Source: Brachybacterium halotolerans (lineage in GTDB: Bacteria > Actinomycetota > Actinomycetes > Actinomycetales > Dermabacteraceae). From it: a DNA stretch of 64,000 bases. Below are positions 10,058-18,535 of this stretch, in pieces. Each line of letters opens with the position of its first letter. The stretch's first letter is position 1. A program made the position numbers and the translations under genes. Location of the stretch: positions 341,355-405,354 of the forward strand of contig NZ_JAEDAJ010000003.1 of assembly GCF_016623465.1 (NCBI RefSeq). The letters run 5' to 3'. The notes below the pieces were generated by a model. The model made no database searches. It was not told the origin of the DNA and saw nothing but the letters and a program-made list of their open reading frames with translations.

Positions 10058-10337
10058 CACTCTGGAATCGGGAAGGGCGGCGCCGAGCGGCAGCATCTGG
10101 GCGACGAGGCCGTCGATGGCGCAGAAGATGTGACGCCATGTCTCCGAAGCGTGCTCCAGGCGAGAATCATGGATGCAGTCTCGGAGACCGATTCGCCTCG
10201 CGGCGTTGAATGGGCCCGAGAGTGCGCGTTTCACGATCCTGCAGGGTCGACGCTCCCAGATCGCCACATGTCGCCGTTCTGGGACTGGTGCATCGCCACG
10301 CCGTTCCCACGAGGACCGATACCGAGACTGATGCTTG

Positions 10338-10584
10338 GGTCCACACATCTCCACACCGTTGTCCACAGCTACCTGGCCGCTTCTCCACAGAGTTATCCAC
10401 ATTGTGCTCCACGTTCGCGCGTGATCCGCCTTCGCTCTCCGCTCGACGGGGGACACGCGCTCGGTTTCTGACCAGGACCTTTATTGCCACACGTGACACT
10501 GTGTGACTCAGCTCGCATTACGCCGCCCTCGCTTGTCCACCCGTGTGTCCACCGGAGTGCGCACGCAGCAACACCTTTTCCACA
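10338..10584 (+). promoter_or_regulatory. Cluster of DnaA boxes outside the dnaA-dnaN interval
   Basis: Within about 250 bases on one strand lie TTGTCCACA (10359-10367, the actinobacterial consensus), TTCTCCACA (10381-10389), TTATCCACA (10393-10401, the classical consensus), TTGTCCACC (10533-10541) and TTTTCCACA (10576-10584), plus weaker GGGTCCACA (10338-10346) and several TGTCCAC cores. The first three are spaced by 22 and 12 bases. This is denser and closer to consensus than the dnaA-dnaN interval. It could be part of a bipartite origin or a site that titrates DnaA; both are inference. Confidence 0.7.
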
Positions 10585-10708
10585 TCCTCGTGCACACTGT
10601 GCATGTCCACGCGAAACCCATGGTCGCTGCCCCCCCCGCCGCGGGCCGTCATTCATTCGTGCCACCGCGTTGGTCCATCGGCAGCGCCCGTGGGGCGCAC
10701 GGGATCGG

Positions 10709-12177
10709 GTTTCACGCGAAACCCGAACGGCGCACTGGACGTGCGCGGTCGTCTCATATCATTCGTGCCGAGATCCGTCGCGGTCACAGTGTCGTACCCG
10801 AAGGCCCGAGCCCACCGGCCATGGCAATGGCGCCCGTCCACACCCTCACCCAATCTGTACGCGCGACGTCTCTTCGCACGTGGAACCTCATCCACACGGG
10901 CACTGCATCGTGCATCCCGCGATGGAGGCCCGGTGTTTCACGTGAAGCATGGCCACCATGTCGTTCAAGACCTCGTTCGCGCGAAGGGCTCGTGCGCGCC
11001 CCGAGCATATAGTCAATGTGGCCACCGCACTCGCGAGCTCCATGCGACACTCGCGAGAGGCTTGCATCCACACGTCGAGCGGGTGGCGCGAAGACAAACA
11101 CGCAGGTCAGTCGCCCATTTCCCCTTCGTTGCACGTGGAACACCGAGTAATCCCGCTGCAGCGCGTCCCTAGAAAGAGTGTGGGAAAGCCACTCAGCATG
11201 TTTCCTACGTCCAGCACTCGTTCCACGTGGAACACCGCGTCGGCGATGTCGTCCCGTTCGTGACATCGCCCAGGATCGCAGCAACCCCCATCAACCCTTA
11301 GCCCAGGGCGGCGTTTCACGGGAAACGGTCGTTGATCGCGTACTCCGGGGCCCTTCCGATAGATGCAACATCCCCGACACGGCACTCTGGCGCCGGTGGA
11401 GCTGCATCGGACTGCGCTCGACAATGTCGGCGAGCGCTGACCACACAGGGCGGTGACTGCGCCCCGACTGGAGAGCCGTGCGCCGCGGCAGGACAACGTT
11501 CGTTCCACGTGGAACAACAAGCCTTACGTGAAGAGGGCGGTCACCTGCAATCGGGCAACAATCTCCTCTGCACATTGCAGCGGCGCGTTCCACGTGAAAC
11601 TCGAGCTGCTACTACGACACGTGGGCTCGTCCCGAATCACGAGTACGTTTGCTCTGCCCAGCGGGCCAAGTTTCACGTTGAACGTACCGGGGATGTCCAC
11701 GTCCGCATGCGGGAGCGCTGCTAGATCCCCACATCCATCGGAGCGGCACAGAGCGCAGGAGATTTCGGGCCCGATGCCGGTGGAGTAGCGAGTCTCCACA
11801 CGCTGCCACGGCCGCGCCTCAGCTCCCGACGGGAATGTTTCACATGGAACGACCCATTGCGGGCCCCGCTGGGATGCGAACGCAAGCCCTACAAGCAACG
11901 CTCGTTCCACGTGAAACCTGGCTTTTACCTCAACGGCTGCCCTAGTCGCCCCCAGATCAAAGAGGGAATGAGATGAAAGGGCGCTCCGGCAGAAACGCAG
12001 GTGCCCGTGCGTGACGCGGTTTCACGGGAAACTCTCTCGCAGCGCACGCACCGCGTAAGAGCGCGGGGCTTCGAATGCGTCACCAGAAGGGCTTCCTCGT
12101 CGTCCCATAATGCCCATTAGCAGTGCACTTTCCGGGGGCCTTAGGTCACCAAGCAGCCCTCACGTTCCACGTGGAAC
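10709..12177. repeat. Field of at least 13 parS-like ParB-binding palindromes
   Basis: The 14-base sites centre on CACGTG and match the parS core GTTNCACGTGNAAC. They start at 10709 (GTTTCACGCGAAAC), 10873 (weak, TTCGCACGTGGAAC), 10935 (GTTTCACGTGAAGC), 11128 (GTTGCACGTGGAAC), 11220, 11502 and 12164 (all GTTCCACGTGGAAC), 11313 and 12019 (both GTTTCACGGGAAAC), 11587 and 11904 (both GTTCCACGTGAAAC), 11670 (GTTTCACGTTGAAC) and 11837 (GTTTCACATGGAAC). They lie just downstream of parB. ParB-CTP clamps are known to load at such sites and slide. A field this dense should form a strong partition complex. Confidence 0.88.
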
Positions 12178-12546
12178 ACCCTCCCGAGGCCGGGTGAACC
12201 CACGAGGCACACCGTGCAGTCGACTCTCCACAGCCGAGTCCACACATGTGGAAACCACCATCGGGACGACCAGGGATGGCGCTCGCCACACGTAATAGCG
12301 CGTGAGTAGCTTTTGTATTACTGTACCGTGCTACCTTTTTACGCTGCGGACCTCTAGGATCATGGCCTATGGCGAGCCTCAACCCATCTCGAGAGAGAGC
12401 GAGGGCAAGGTCAGCCGACCTGGCCCAGTACGTACGACGAACGGCGCAACCGCACGTCCCACCTGCCGGCCCGGAACATCGAGCACATCATCCCCATCAC
12501 CCAGCCGCTCTGTTGGTCGATCTGGACATCTGCACCGATACGAAGA

Positions 12547-12575
12547 AGCCCTCCCCGCTTCAAGCGGGGAGGGCT
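12547..12575 (-). terminator. Hairpin downstream of parB
   Basis: A perfect 14-base inverted repeat (AGCCCTCCCCGCTT and its complement) separated by one base lies 33 bases beyond the parB stop. Read on the minus strand it is followed by CTTCTTCG, a weak T-containing tail. It probably ends parB transcription and insulates the parS field. Confidence 0.75.
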
Positions 12576-12607
12576 GTGTCGCGGCTCAGGCTCAGGCGCG
12601 GTCGCGC

Positions 12608-14425
12608 TCAGCTCTCCTGCGAGCCGAATGCCTCACCGAGGTCCAGGCCGATCTTCGCTGCGAGCCGCTCGAGATCGTCCAGGTTCGAGAACTCCATCGT
12701 GATGCGACCCTTGCGCTTGCCCACATCGATCTTCACGGGAGCCTCCAGACGGTTCGAGAGCCGACTGGTCAGGTCCACCACGCGGGGGTTGTAGCTCGTG
12801 CGCCGGGGAGCGGGGCGGTTCGCCGCCGGCTCCGTCCCGCGGGAAGCGAGGCGCTCGGTCTCTCGCACGGAGAGCCCGTCCGCGACCACACGCTGCGCGA
12901 GCTCCTCCTGGAGGCGAGGATCATCGATCGCGAGGAGAGCACGCGCATGGCCCGCCGAGAGCGCGCCACTGGCCAGGCGCCGCTGCACGAGGGCCGGAAG
13001 GCGCATCAGGCGCAGAGTGTTCGAGATCTGGGGCCGGGAGCGTCCGATGCGATCGGCGAGCTCGTCCTGCGTGCAGCCGAAGTCCTCGAGGAGCTGCTGG
13101 TAGGCCGCTGCCTCCTCCAGGGGGTTCAGCTGGGACCGATGGAGGTTCTCCAGCAGGGCGTCCCGCAGCAGGTCGTCATCACTGGTGGCACGGATGATCG
13201 CGGGGATCGTCGCCAGCCCGGCCCTACGGGCGGCACGCCAGCGCCGCTCACCCATGACGAGCTCGAAGGACTCGCCGTCATCGGTGACGGGGATGGGCCG
13301 CACCACGACGGGCTGCAGCACACCGACCTCGCGCAGCGAGAAAGCGAGCTCGTCGAGCTGATCATCGTCGAAGTCCGTCCGGGGATTCCGGGGGTTCTCC
13401 CGGACCTCGTGGATCGGGATCTCCGCGAACTCGGCGCCGGGGACCGGCATGAGGCCCCTCTGGTCATCCGCGTCGGCGTCCGCCGGGGTGTCGTCCGCCG
13501 CGCTGTCCGCCTCGTGGGCGTCATCGACGCTGGAGACCGTGTCGGAGGGTTCGACCGTCGGTGCTTCCCGCGGTGACGAGTGCTCTTCCATGTCCTCGCG
13601 CGCGGAGAACCGGTGGCCGGGATCGACGTCCACGACCGGACTGTCCTCCCGAGTCGGTTCATCAGTGCCCGAAACGGCAGCGTCCGCGGAGGCGGCGCCC
13701 GCAGCAGGCGCCTCGGCGGAAGCGCCAGCACGCTTCGCCGGCGCCGTGGAACGCGTGGACTTCGTGGACCCCTTGGAGCGCGCCGCCGACGCGTCGGACG
13801 CCGGCTTCGCCGCTGCCGCAGAGGATCGAGAGGAGGACTCGGCGTCCTTCGAGGACGAGGACTCCGCGGAAGAGGACTTCGACGAGGAGCTCTTCGAGGA
13901 CGAGGTCGCGGCCGCGCCCTTCGACGCCGTGGACTTCTTCGCGGCAGGCTTCTTGGGATCGGACTTCTTCGCCGCGGGCTTCTTCGCCGAGGTCTTCGTG
14001 GAAGCGGTCCTCTTCGCGGCGGGCTCCTCGGCCTTCACCGGCTCGGTCGACGCATCGGCGGCGGCCGTGCCGGCAGGGGCGTCCTGCACCGGCGCCTCCG
14101 AGGGGGAGGCCACGCTGCGGGCGGCAACACCCCCGCGGGCGCGGGAGGAACGGGTGGTGCGGGAGGCGGCGCGGCGCTCACGGGCATCGCGCGCCATGTC
14201 GCCCGCGATGTCCCCACGGGCGGCGCGGGCGCGCTCGGAGGACTGCCCCTCCGTCGGCTCGCCGGAGAAGAACATGTCGACGGGGCGGGTGGACGCACCG
14301 CTCTCCCCGGGCTCGGCGGACGTGCGCGGATGGCTGCGCGTGCGCAGAGGCTGCTCGGCGGGAGGCGTGGACCCCCCGGGGATCAGCGCACCCAGACCGC
14401 GTCCGAGTCCTCGCTTCTGCGTCAT
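12608..14425 (-). CDS. parB: Chromosome-partitioning protein ParB with very long N-terminal extension
   Basis: A CTP-dependent DNA clamp that loads at parS and organises the origin region for segregation. The start is the ATG at 14425 (MTQKRGLGRGLGALIP, the typical ParB opening) with GTGAGGA 8 bases upstream; 605 residues. The conserved core begins only near residue 325: ParB/Srx domain with GERRWRAARR (CTP-binding), ENLHRSQLNPLEEA, then a helix-turn-helix DNA-binding region and a C-terminal dimerisation domain. Residues about 30-320 are a low-complexity extension; about 130-200 is rich in Lys/Ala/Pro/Ser (AKKPAAKK repeats, then Ser/Lys runs), resembling histone-H1-like tails. Most ParB proteins are 300-400 residues. 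It lies 99 bases after parA, in the same direction. Confidence 0.95.
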   Translation of the reverse strand: MTQKRGLGRGLGALIPGGSTPPAEQPLRTRSHPRTSAEPGESGASTRPVDMFFSGEPTEGQSSERARAARGDIAGDMARDARERRAASRTTRSSRARGGVAARSVASPSEAPVQDAPAGTAAADASTEPVKAEEPAAKRTASTKTSAKKPAAKKSDPKKPAAKKSTASKGAAATSSSKSSSSKSSSAESSSSKDAESSSRSSAAAAKPASDASAARSKGSTKSTRSTAPAKRAGASAEAPAAGAASADAAVSGTDEPTREDSPVVDVDPGHRFSAREDMEEHSSPREAPTVEPSDTVSSVDDAHEADSAADDTPADADADDQRGLMPVPGAEFAEIPIHEVRENPRNPRTDFDDDQLDELAFSLREVGVLQPVVVRPIPVTDDGESFELVMGERRWRAARRAGLATIPAIIRATSDDDLLRDALLENLHRSQLNPLEEAAAYQQLLEDFGCTQDELADRIGRSRPQISNTLRLMRLPALVQRRLASGALSAGHARALLAIDDPRLQEELAQRVVADGLSVRETERLASRGTEPAANRPAPRRTSYNPRVVDLTSRLSNRLEAPVKIDVGKRKGRITMEFSNLDDLERLAAKIGLDLGEAFGSQES

Positions 14426-14524
14426 GTCCGTCCTCACTGCTCAGTGATCGTGCGGGCCTCCGGGGCGTCCTCGCCTCTCGAGCCGTTCATGGGTTCAGGG
14501 TGTTGTGCGACGTCCCGCTGCAGG

Positions 14525-15448
14525 TCAGGGGACGCTTCGTGTGGTGAGCTCGTGCGCGGCCGCCCGATAGGCGAGCGCGCCGCTGCTCGTGGGATCGTAC
14601 GACAGCACGGTCTGGCCGTAGCTCGGCGCCTCCGAGATCCTCACGGAGCGCGGGATCGTCGTCCCGAAGGTCTGATCCGGGAAGTGCGTGCGGACGTCCT
14701 CCGCGACCTGCGCCGCGAGGCGGGTGCGGGCGTCGTACATCGTCAGCAGGATCGAGGAGACCACGAGCTCGGGGTTCAGGTGCTGACGCAGCAGGTCGAT
14801 GTTCTTCAGCAGCAGCGTGAGGCCCTCGAGGGCGTAGTACTCGGCCTGGATCGGGATGAGCACCTCGCGGGCGGCGACCAGCGAGTTCACGGTCAGCAGG
14901 CCCAGGCTCGGCGGGCAGTCGATGAGCACGTAGTCCAGGCGCTCGCGCCCGGAGGACTCGCGAGCGGCGAGGTAGTCGCGGATCGAGCCGCGCAGACGGT
15001 TCTCGCGCGCGACCATCGAGACCAGCTCGATCTCGGCGCCCGAGAGATCGATGGTGGCCGGGGCGCACAGCATGCCCTCGACCTCGTCGACCTCCTGCAC
15101 GACGTCGTCCAGAGGGGTCGACTCCACGAGGACGTCGTACATGCTCGCGACCTCGGACTGGTGGTCCACGCCCAGCGCCGTCGACGCGTTGCCCTGCGGG
15201 TCCATGTCGATGACCAGGACCTTCAGCCCGCCCATGGCCAGGGCGGCCGCGAGGTTCACGGTCGTGGACGTCTTGCCCACCCCGCCCTTCTGGTTGGCCA
15301 CCGTGATCACGCGCGTGCTCTCGGGAGCGTCGAACACGAGTCCCTCCAATTCCCGTCGACGGGCATGGTCCCGGGCGAGCTGACGCATGAGAGGGGTGTC
15401 GTCCATGCTCCCGGTGGGACCGGTGGAACGGCTGCGGCTCTCAGCCAC
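14525..15448 (-). CDS. parA: Chromosome-partitioning ATPase ParA
   Basis: The Walker-type ATPase partner of ParB; it binds DNA non-specifically and drives movement of ParB-parS complexes. The deviant Walker A motif reads KGGVGKTST (near residue 53), Walker B VLIDCPP and the switch IDMDPQGNAS are all present. I chose GTG 15448 (307 residues) because AGGGAGAGG lies just upstream and it overlaps the rsmG stop by 8 bases. An ATG at 15406 is possible but its GGGAG is too close. The family usually has about 250-310 residues, so either start fits. Part of the leftward block from rpmH to parB. Confidence 0.95.
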   Translation of the reverse strand: MAESRSRSTGPTGSMDDTPLMRQLARDHARRRELEGLVFDAPESTRVITVANQKGGVGKTSTTVNLAAALAMGGLKVLVIDMDPQGNASTALGVDHQSEVASMYDVLVESTPLDDVVQEVDEVEGMLCAPATIDLSGAEIELVSMVARENRLRGSIRDYLAARESSGRERLDYVLIDCPPSLGLLTVNSLVAAREVLIPIQAEYYALEGLTLLLKNIDLLRQHLNPELVVSSILLTMYDARTRLAAQVAEDVRTHFPDQTFGTTIPRSVRISEAPSYGQTVLSYDPTSSGALAYRAAAHELTTRSVP

Positions 15449-16178
15449 GTGCCTCTCCCTTCCTCGTCCGTGCAGTGCTCGCGCTCCCGCCCTGCGGGGC
15501 ACGGCGCACCCTGACCACTGTAGTGGGAACCTCGACCTCTCCCACTCCGAGCTCCAGCAGCTGGGGATCGACGCCGCCCAGGCGACGCAGCACCTTCTGC
15601 GCGCTCTCGATCTCCTCGGCCGCGGAGCTCCCCTTGAGCGCCAGCAGCTCCCCGTCGGGGGCGACGAGCGGCAGGGTCCACTTCGCGAGCTTCTCGAGGG
15701 CCGCGACGGCCCGTGCCGTCACCGCGTCGAAGCTCCGTCGGCCGTGCAGATCCTCCGCCCGGGCGCGGACCACCTCGACCTCGAGGCCCAGCTCCTCGGC
15801 GACCTCCTCGAGCCAGCTCGCACGGCGCTGCATGGTCTCGATCAGGGTGATCCGCAGGTCGGGTCGGGCGATCGCGAGGACCACACCGGGAAGTCCCGCT
15901 CCGGAGCCGACGTCGGCCAGCGTGCGCGTTCCCTCGTCGATCGCGTCCACGAGCAGCGCGCAGTTGATCAGATGGCGCTCCCAGAGCCTGTCCACCTCGC
16001 GCGGGCCGATGAGGCCGCGCTCGAGGCCGTCCGTAGCGAGCATGCCGACGAACCGCTCGGCCGGGCCCAGCCGGTCACCCAGCAGGCGCTCGGCGACGGG
16101 CCGCAGATGCTCGGGCAGCGCCGGGGCCGAGGCGCCGCTGCGACCAGCGCCCTCGGGGCCGACGGGACCGGCGCCCAT
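15441..16178 (-). CDS. rsmG: 16S rRNA (guanine527-N7)-methyltransferase RsmG
   Basis: Uses S-adenosylmethionine to methylate G527 of 16S rRNA in the cytoplasm. The 245-residue product shows the SAM-binding motif ADVGSGAGLPGVVLAI (about residues 88-103), RLWERHLINC, which is the typical RsmG segment upstream, and FDAVTARAVAALEKL. The ATG at 16178 shares its A with the TGA of jag, so translation is coupled. The 3' end overlaps the parA start. The jag-rsmG-parA-parB order is standard for actinobacteria. Loss-of-function of this enzyme gives low-level streptomycin resistance in other bacteria (family knowledge). Confidence 0.94.
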   Translation of the reverse strand: MGAGPVGPEGAGRSGASAPALPEHLRPVAERLLGDRLGPAERFVGMLATDGLERGLIGPREVDRLWERHLINCALLVDAIDEGTRTLADVGSGAGLPGVVLAIARPDLRITLIETMQRRASWLEEVAEELGLEVEVVRARAEDLHGRRSFDAVTARAVAALEKLAKWTLPLVAPDGELLALKGSSAAEEIESAQKVLRRLGGVDPQLLELGVGEVEVPTTVVRVRRAPQGGSASTARTRKGEARG

Positions 16179-16960
16179 CAGGACGCCGGGTAGATGACGA
16201 CGTGACGGTCCTTGCCGTCCCCGTCGGACTCGGAGCGCAGGCCTGCCTGCTTGGCGACGTCGTGGACGACCTTGCGCTCGAAGGGGTTCATCGGCCGCAG
16301 CGGCACCGGACGGCCGTTCTCCCGAGCGGTCGCGACGGCGTCCTCGGCGAGGTGCTCGAGGTCGTCCTTGCGCTGCGCGCGGAAGCCGCCGATGTCGAGC
16401 ATGAGGCGCGAGCGGTTGCCGGTGCGGGACTGCACGGCGAGGCGGGCCAGCTCCTGCAGGGCATCGAGCAGCTCGCCGCGCGAGCCGTTGAGCTTCGCGA
16501 GGCGGTCGGCGCCGCGGATCTCGACCGACGCGCGGTCCCCGTCCACGTCGATGTCGATGTCGCCGTCGAGATCGGCGATGTCGAGCAGCTCCTCGAGGTA
16601 GTCGGCGGCGATGTCGCCCTCCTCCTCGAGCTCGCGGACGCGCTCGGCCGGATCGCGGGGCGCGGCCGGCCCCTCCTCGTCGGAGTCCTCGTCGGCCTGC
16701 TGCTCCTCGGCGTCCGGAGAGGCGCTCTCATCGTCGCTCGCAGAGGCCGGGGCCTCGGCGGCGGGAGCCGCGGTCTCAGCCGGAGCCGCGGTCTCAGCCG
16801 GAGCCGCGGTCTCGGCGGGGGCCTCGAGTGCGTCGCCGTTCTCGGGAGCGCCGCCGGTCTCGAGTGCGTCGCCGGTGTCGACGCCGGAATCGGCGGCCGG
16901 TGCGCTGGCGGGGGTCTCGGACGTCTCGACGGCGTCGTCGGAGGTGCTGGGTTCGGTCAT
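16178..16960 (-). CDS. jag: RNA-binding protein Jag/KhpB (R3H domain)
   Basis: A cytoplasmic RNA-binding protein, in other bacteria linked to cell-wall and division regulation with KhpA. The ATG at 16960 follows GAGGAGA; 260 residues. The first ~125 residues are acidic and Ala-rich with a tandem AETAAP repeat (three copies, residues about 52-69). The conserved part follows: a KH-like domain (about 125-190, with LDIADLDGDIDIDVDGDRASVEIRG in pieces) and an R3H domain ending with RENGRPVPLRPMNPFERKVV, in which the Arg-x-x-x-His pattern appears as ERKVVHD. Lies between yidC and rsmG, the conserved position. Confidence 0.92.
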   Translation of the reverse strand: MTEPSTSDDAVETSETPASAPAADSGVDTGDALETGGAPENGDALEAPAETAAPAETAAPAETAAPAAEAPASASDDESASPDAEEQQADEDSDEEGPAAPRDPAERVRELEEEGDIAADYLEELLDIADLDGDIDIDVDGDRASVEIRGADRLAKLNGSRGELLDALQELARLAVQSRTGNRSRLMLDIGGFRAQRKDDLEHLAEDAVATARENGRPVPLRPMNPFERKVVHDVAKQAGLRSESDGDGKDRHVVIYPAS

Positions 16961-17055
16961 GGTGTTCTCCTCAGGGGATGGGTGAGGCCGTGGGCCGTGC
17001 ATCGGATCCGCAGGGGCGGGGCGCTCCGCCCCTGCGGGATCGTGCGGGGAACGAC

Positions 17056-18156
17056 TCAGCGCTTGCGCTTCTTGCCCTTGTTCAGGGCGTTGGACGGCTT
17101 CTTGCCGGACTGGTCGGAGGACTTCTCGCCACCGTCCTGGTTGCGCGCGCGCCGCTCCTCCTGGGCCTTGCGGCGTGCCTCGCGAGCCGCCTCGAGGCGC
17201 TCGGCGTCGGTCATCTTCTTCCCGCCCTTGTTGGCCTTGGGCTGCACCCGGATCGGGGCGTCGTCGTCGACGACCACGGGCTTCTTGGGCGTGAAGTCGA
17301 GGGGCTCGAGGCCGTTCTTCTCGCGCTTGGCGTTGATGCGCTTCTGGTGCGAGGACTCGGCGGGAGAGCCGGGCGTCGGGTACGTGTAGACCACGATCGC
17401 CTGCTGCGCCATGGTCCAGACGGTGGTGGTCAGCATGTAGGTGAGCACGCCGATCGGCAGGCCCGGTCCCGTGATCACGTAGATGAACGGGAGCATGTAG
17501 ATCATCATCTTCTGGGTGCTCGCCATCGGGCCCTCGAGGGCCGACGGCGGCATGTTCCGCATCGTCAGCTCCTTCTGGGTGATGAAGTTGCCCAGACACA
17601 TCAGCGCGATGATGACGCCCGCGACGATCTTGGTGCCGATGCCGCCCGCGCCGGAGTTCAGGAAGCTGTCCGCGATGGTGACGTGGCCGAAGAGGGTCGC
17701 GTGGTAGGCGTTGGAGGCCAGATCATGCGTCAGGGGGCCGAAGGCCTCGCCGTTCGCCGCGTCCTTGAGCTTGTAGAACAGCACGCGGAACAAGGCGAAG
17801 AAGATCGGCATCTGCAGCACGAGCGGCAGGCACGAGGAGAGCGGGTTCGCCCCGGCCTCCCGGTAGATGGCCATGGTCTCCTCGCTCATCGCCTGCCGGG
17901 ACGCCTGGTCGGTCTTGCCCTTGTACTTCTTCTGCACGGCCTTGAGCTGCGGCGAGACCGCCTGCATGGCGCGCGAGGACCGGATCTGCCGGATGAACAG
18001 CGGCGTGATCAGGGTGCGGACGACGATCGTGAGTCCCACGATGGACAGCAGCCAGGTCCAGCCGGAGCTGCCGTCCATGAAGAGGTCGAGGAACCGGTGG
18101 AACAGCACCATGATCCATGCGACGGCCCACTCGATGGGATAGAGGATGTTGGGCAT
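17056..18156 (-). CDS. yidC: Membrane protein insertase YidC/Oxa1
   Basis: Inserts and folds inner-membrane proteins, alone or with SecYEG. The 366-residue product lacks the large extracytoplasmic domain of Gram-negative YidC, as expected for Gram-positives. It has an N-terminal membrane segment (about residues 10-50), a second helix with SIVGLTIVVRTLITPLFIRQ where the conserved arginine (R47) lies, the cytoplasmic coiled segment KAVQKKYKGKTDQASRQ, and three further hydrophobic segments to about residue 270. The C-terminal ~90 residues are strongly basic, fitting ribosome binding. Lies between yidD and jag. Confidence 0.95.
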   Translation of the reverse strand: MPNILYPIEWAVAWIMVLFHRFLDLFMDGSSGWTWLLSIVGLTIVVRTLITPLFIRQIRSSRAMQAVSPQLKAVQKKYKGKTDQASRQAMSEETMAIYREAGANPLSSCLPLVLQMPIFFALFRVLFYKLKDAANGEAFGPLTHDLASNAYHATLFGHVTIADSFLNSGAGGIGTKIVAGVIIALMCLGNFITQKELTMRNMPPSALEGPMASTQKMMIYMLPFIYVITGPGLPIGVLTYMLTTTVWTMAQQAIVVYTYPTPGSPAESSHQKRINAKREKNGLEPLDFTPKKPVVVDDDAPIRVQPKANKGGKKMTDAERLEAAREARRKAQEERRARNQDGGEKSSDQSGKKPSNALNKGKKRKR

Positions 18157-18241
18157 CGGCCTGATCTTCCTGCCGTCCGTAGGCGCATGTAGTTCATGCG
18201 GTGTGACGGCTGCGGGTCGGGGTCTCGGACAAGGGTAGGCC

Positions 18242-18535
18242 CTATCGGGCTGGGCGCCGCCCTCGCGAGCGATGGCCGGGACGTGGGTTCGTCCACATCC
18301 CGGGTGCCGGCACGGGATCGATCCCGCCCCGGGTGAAGGGGTTGCAGCGCACGATCCGCCAGGCGGTCAGCAGCAGTCCCTTGACGGCTCCGTGCCTGCG
18401 CAGGGCGTCCATGCCGTACTGCGAGCACACGGGGTCGAAGCGGCACGCCGGCGGCGTGTAGGGCGAGATCCCCACCTGGTAGGCGCGGATCGGGAGCATG
18501 AGCACCCGGCGCGGGAGCGCCGCGAGCGGCATCAT
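18242..18535 (-). CDS. yidD: Membrane protein insertion efficiency factor YidD
   Basis: A small membrane-associated protein that supports YidC-dependent insertion. The 97-residue product has the family pattern: an N-terminal amphipathic/hydrophobic stretch [36 protein letters not shown], in which the cysteines of the CRF-PxCSxY motif are visible, and the conserved [12 protein letters not shown] segment near the C-terminus. It overlaps the 3' end of rnpA and is followed by yidC after 85 bases, the standard order. Confidence 0.93.
   Translation of the reverse strand: MMPLAALPRRVLMLPIRAYQVGISPYTPPACRFDPVCSQYGMDALRRHGAVKGLLLTAWRIVRCNPFTRGGIDPVPAPGMWTNPRPGHRSRGRRPAR

Larger units (their letters stand above)
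10058..12607. other. 2.5 kb non-coding segment between trx genes and parB (segregation/DnaA-binding region)
   Basis: No frame here has a plausible protein: the open frames overlap each other on both strands, lack ribosome-binding sites and read as Arg/His/Ser-rich noise. Base composition drops visibly below that of the flanking genes. The segment holds, in order, a cluster of DnaA-box-like sequences (10338-10584), a field of parS-like palindromes (10709-12177), three more TCCACA-type boxes (12224-12255), and an AT-richer stretch (about 12293-12345, with TAATAG, TTTTGTATTA and CTTTTTA). It ends with the hairpin behind parB. A C-run of seven occurs at 10631-10637. I see no tRNA, integrase or repeat that would mark an insertion. 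Confidence 0.8.

Noticed and set aside
10228..10235. Half parS site GTTTCACG at 10228 and one in the GntR gene near 54826
   Set aside because: Only one arm of the palindrome is present, so they were not counted as parS.
9758..10456. Minus-strand open frame of 232 codons overlapping the thioredoxin-like gene
   Set aside because: Its sequence looks somewhat protein-like, but the plus strand has C-x-x-C, the cis-proline motif and a trxB overlap. The minus frame also runs into the DnaA-box cluster and has no clear start site.
10484..11910. Several overlapping open frames within the parS field
   Set aside because: They overlap on both strands, lack ribosome-binding sites and family features, and consist largely of translated parS palindromes.
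10709..12177. CRISPR array
   Set aside because: The repeats are 14-base palindromes with irregular spacing and variable sequence, matching parS and not CRISPR repeats; no cas genes are nearby.
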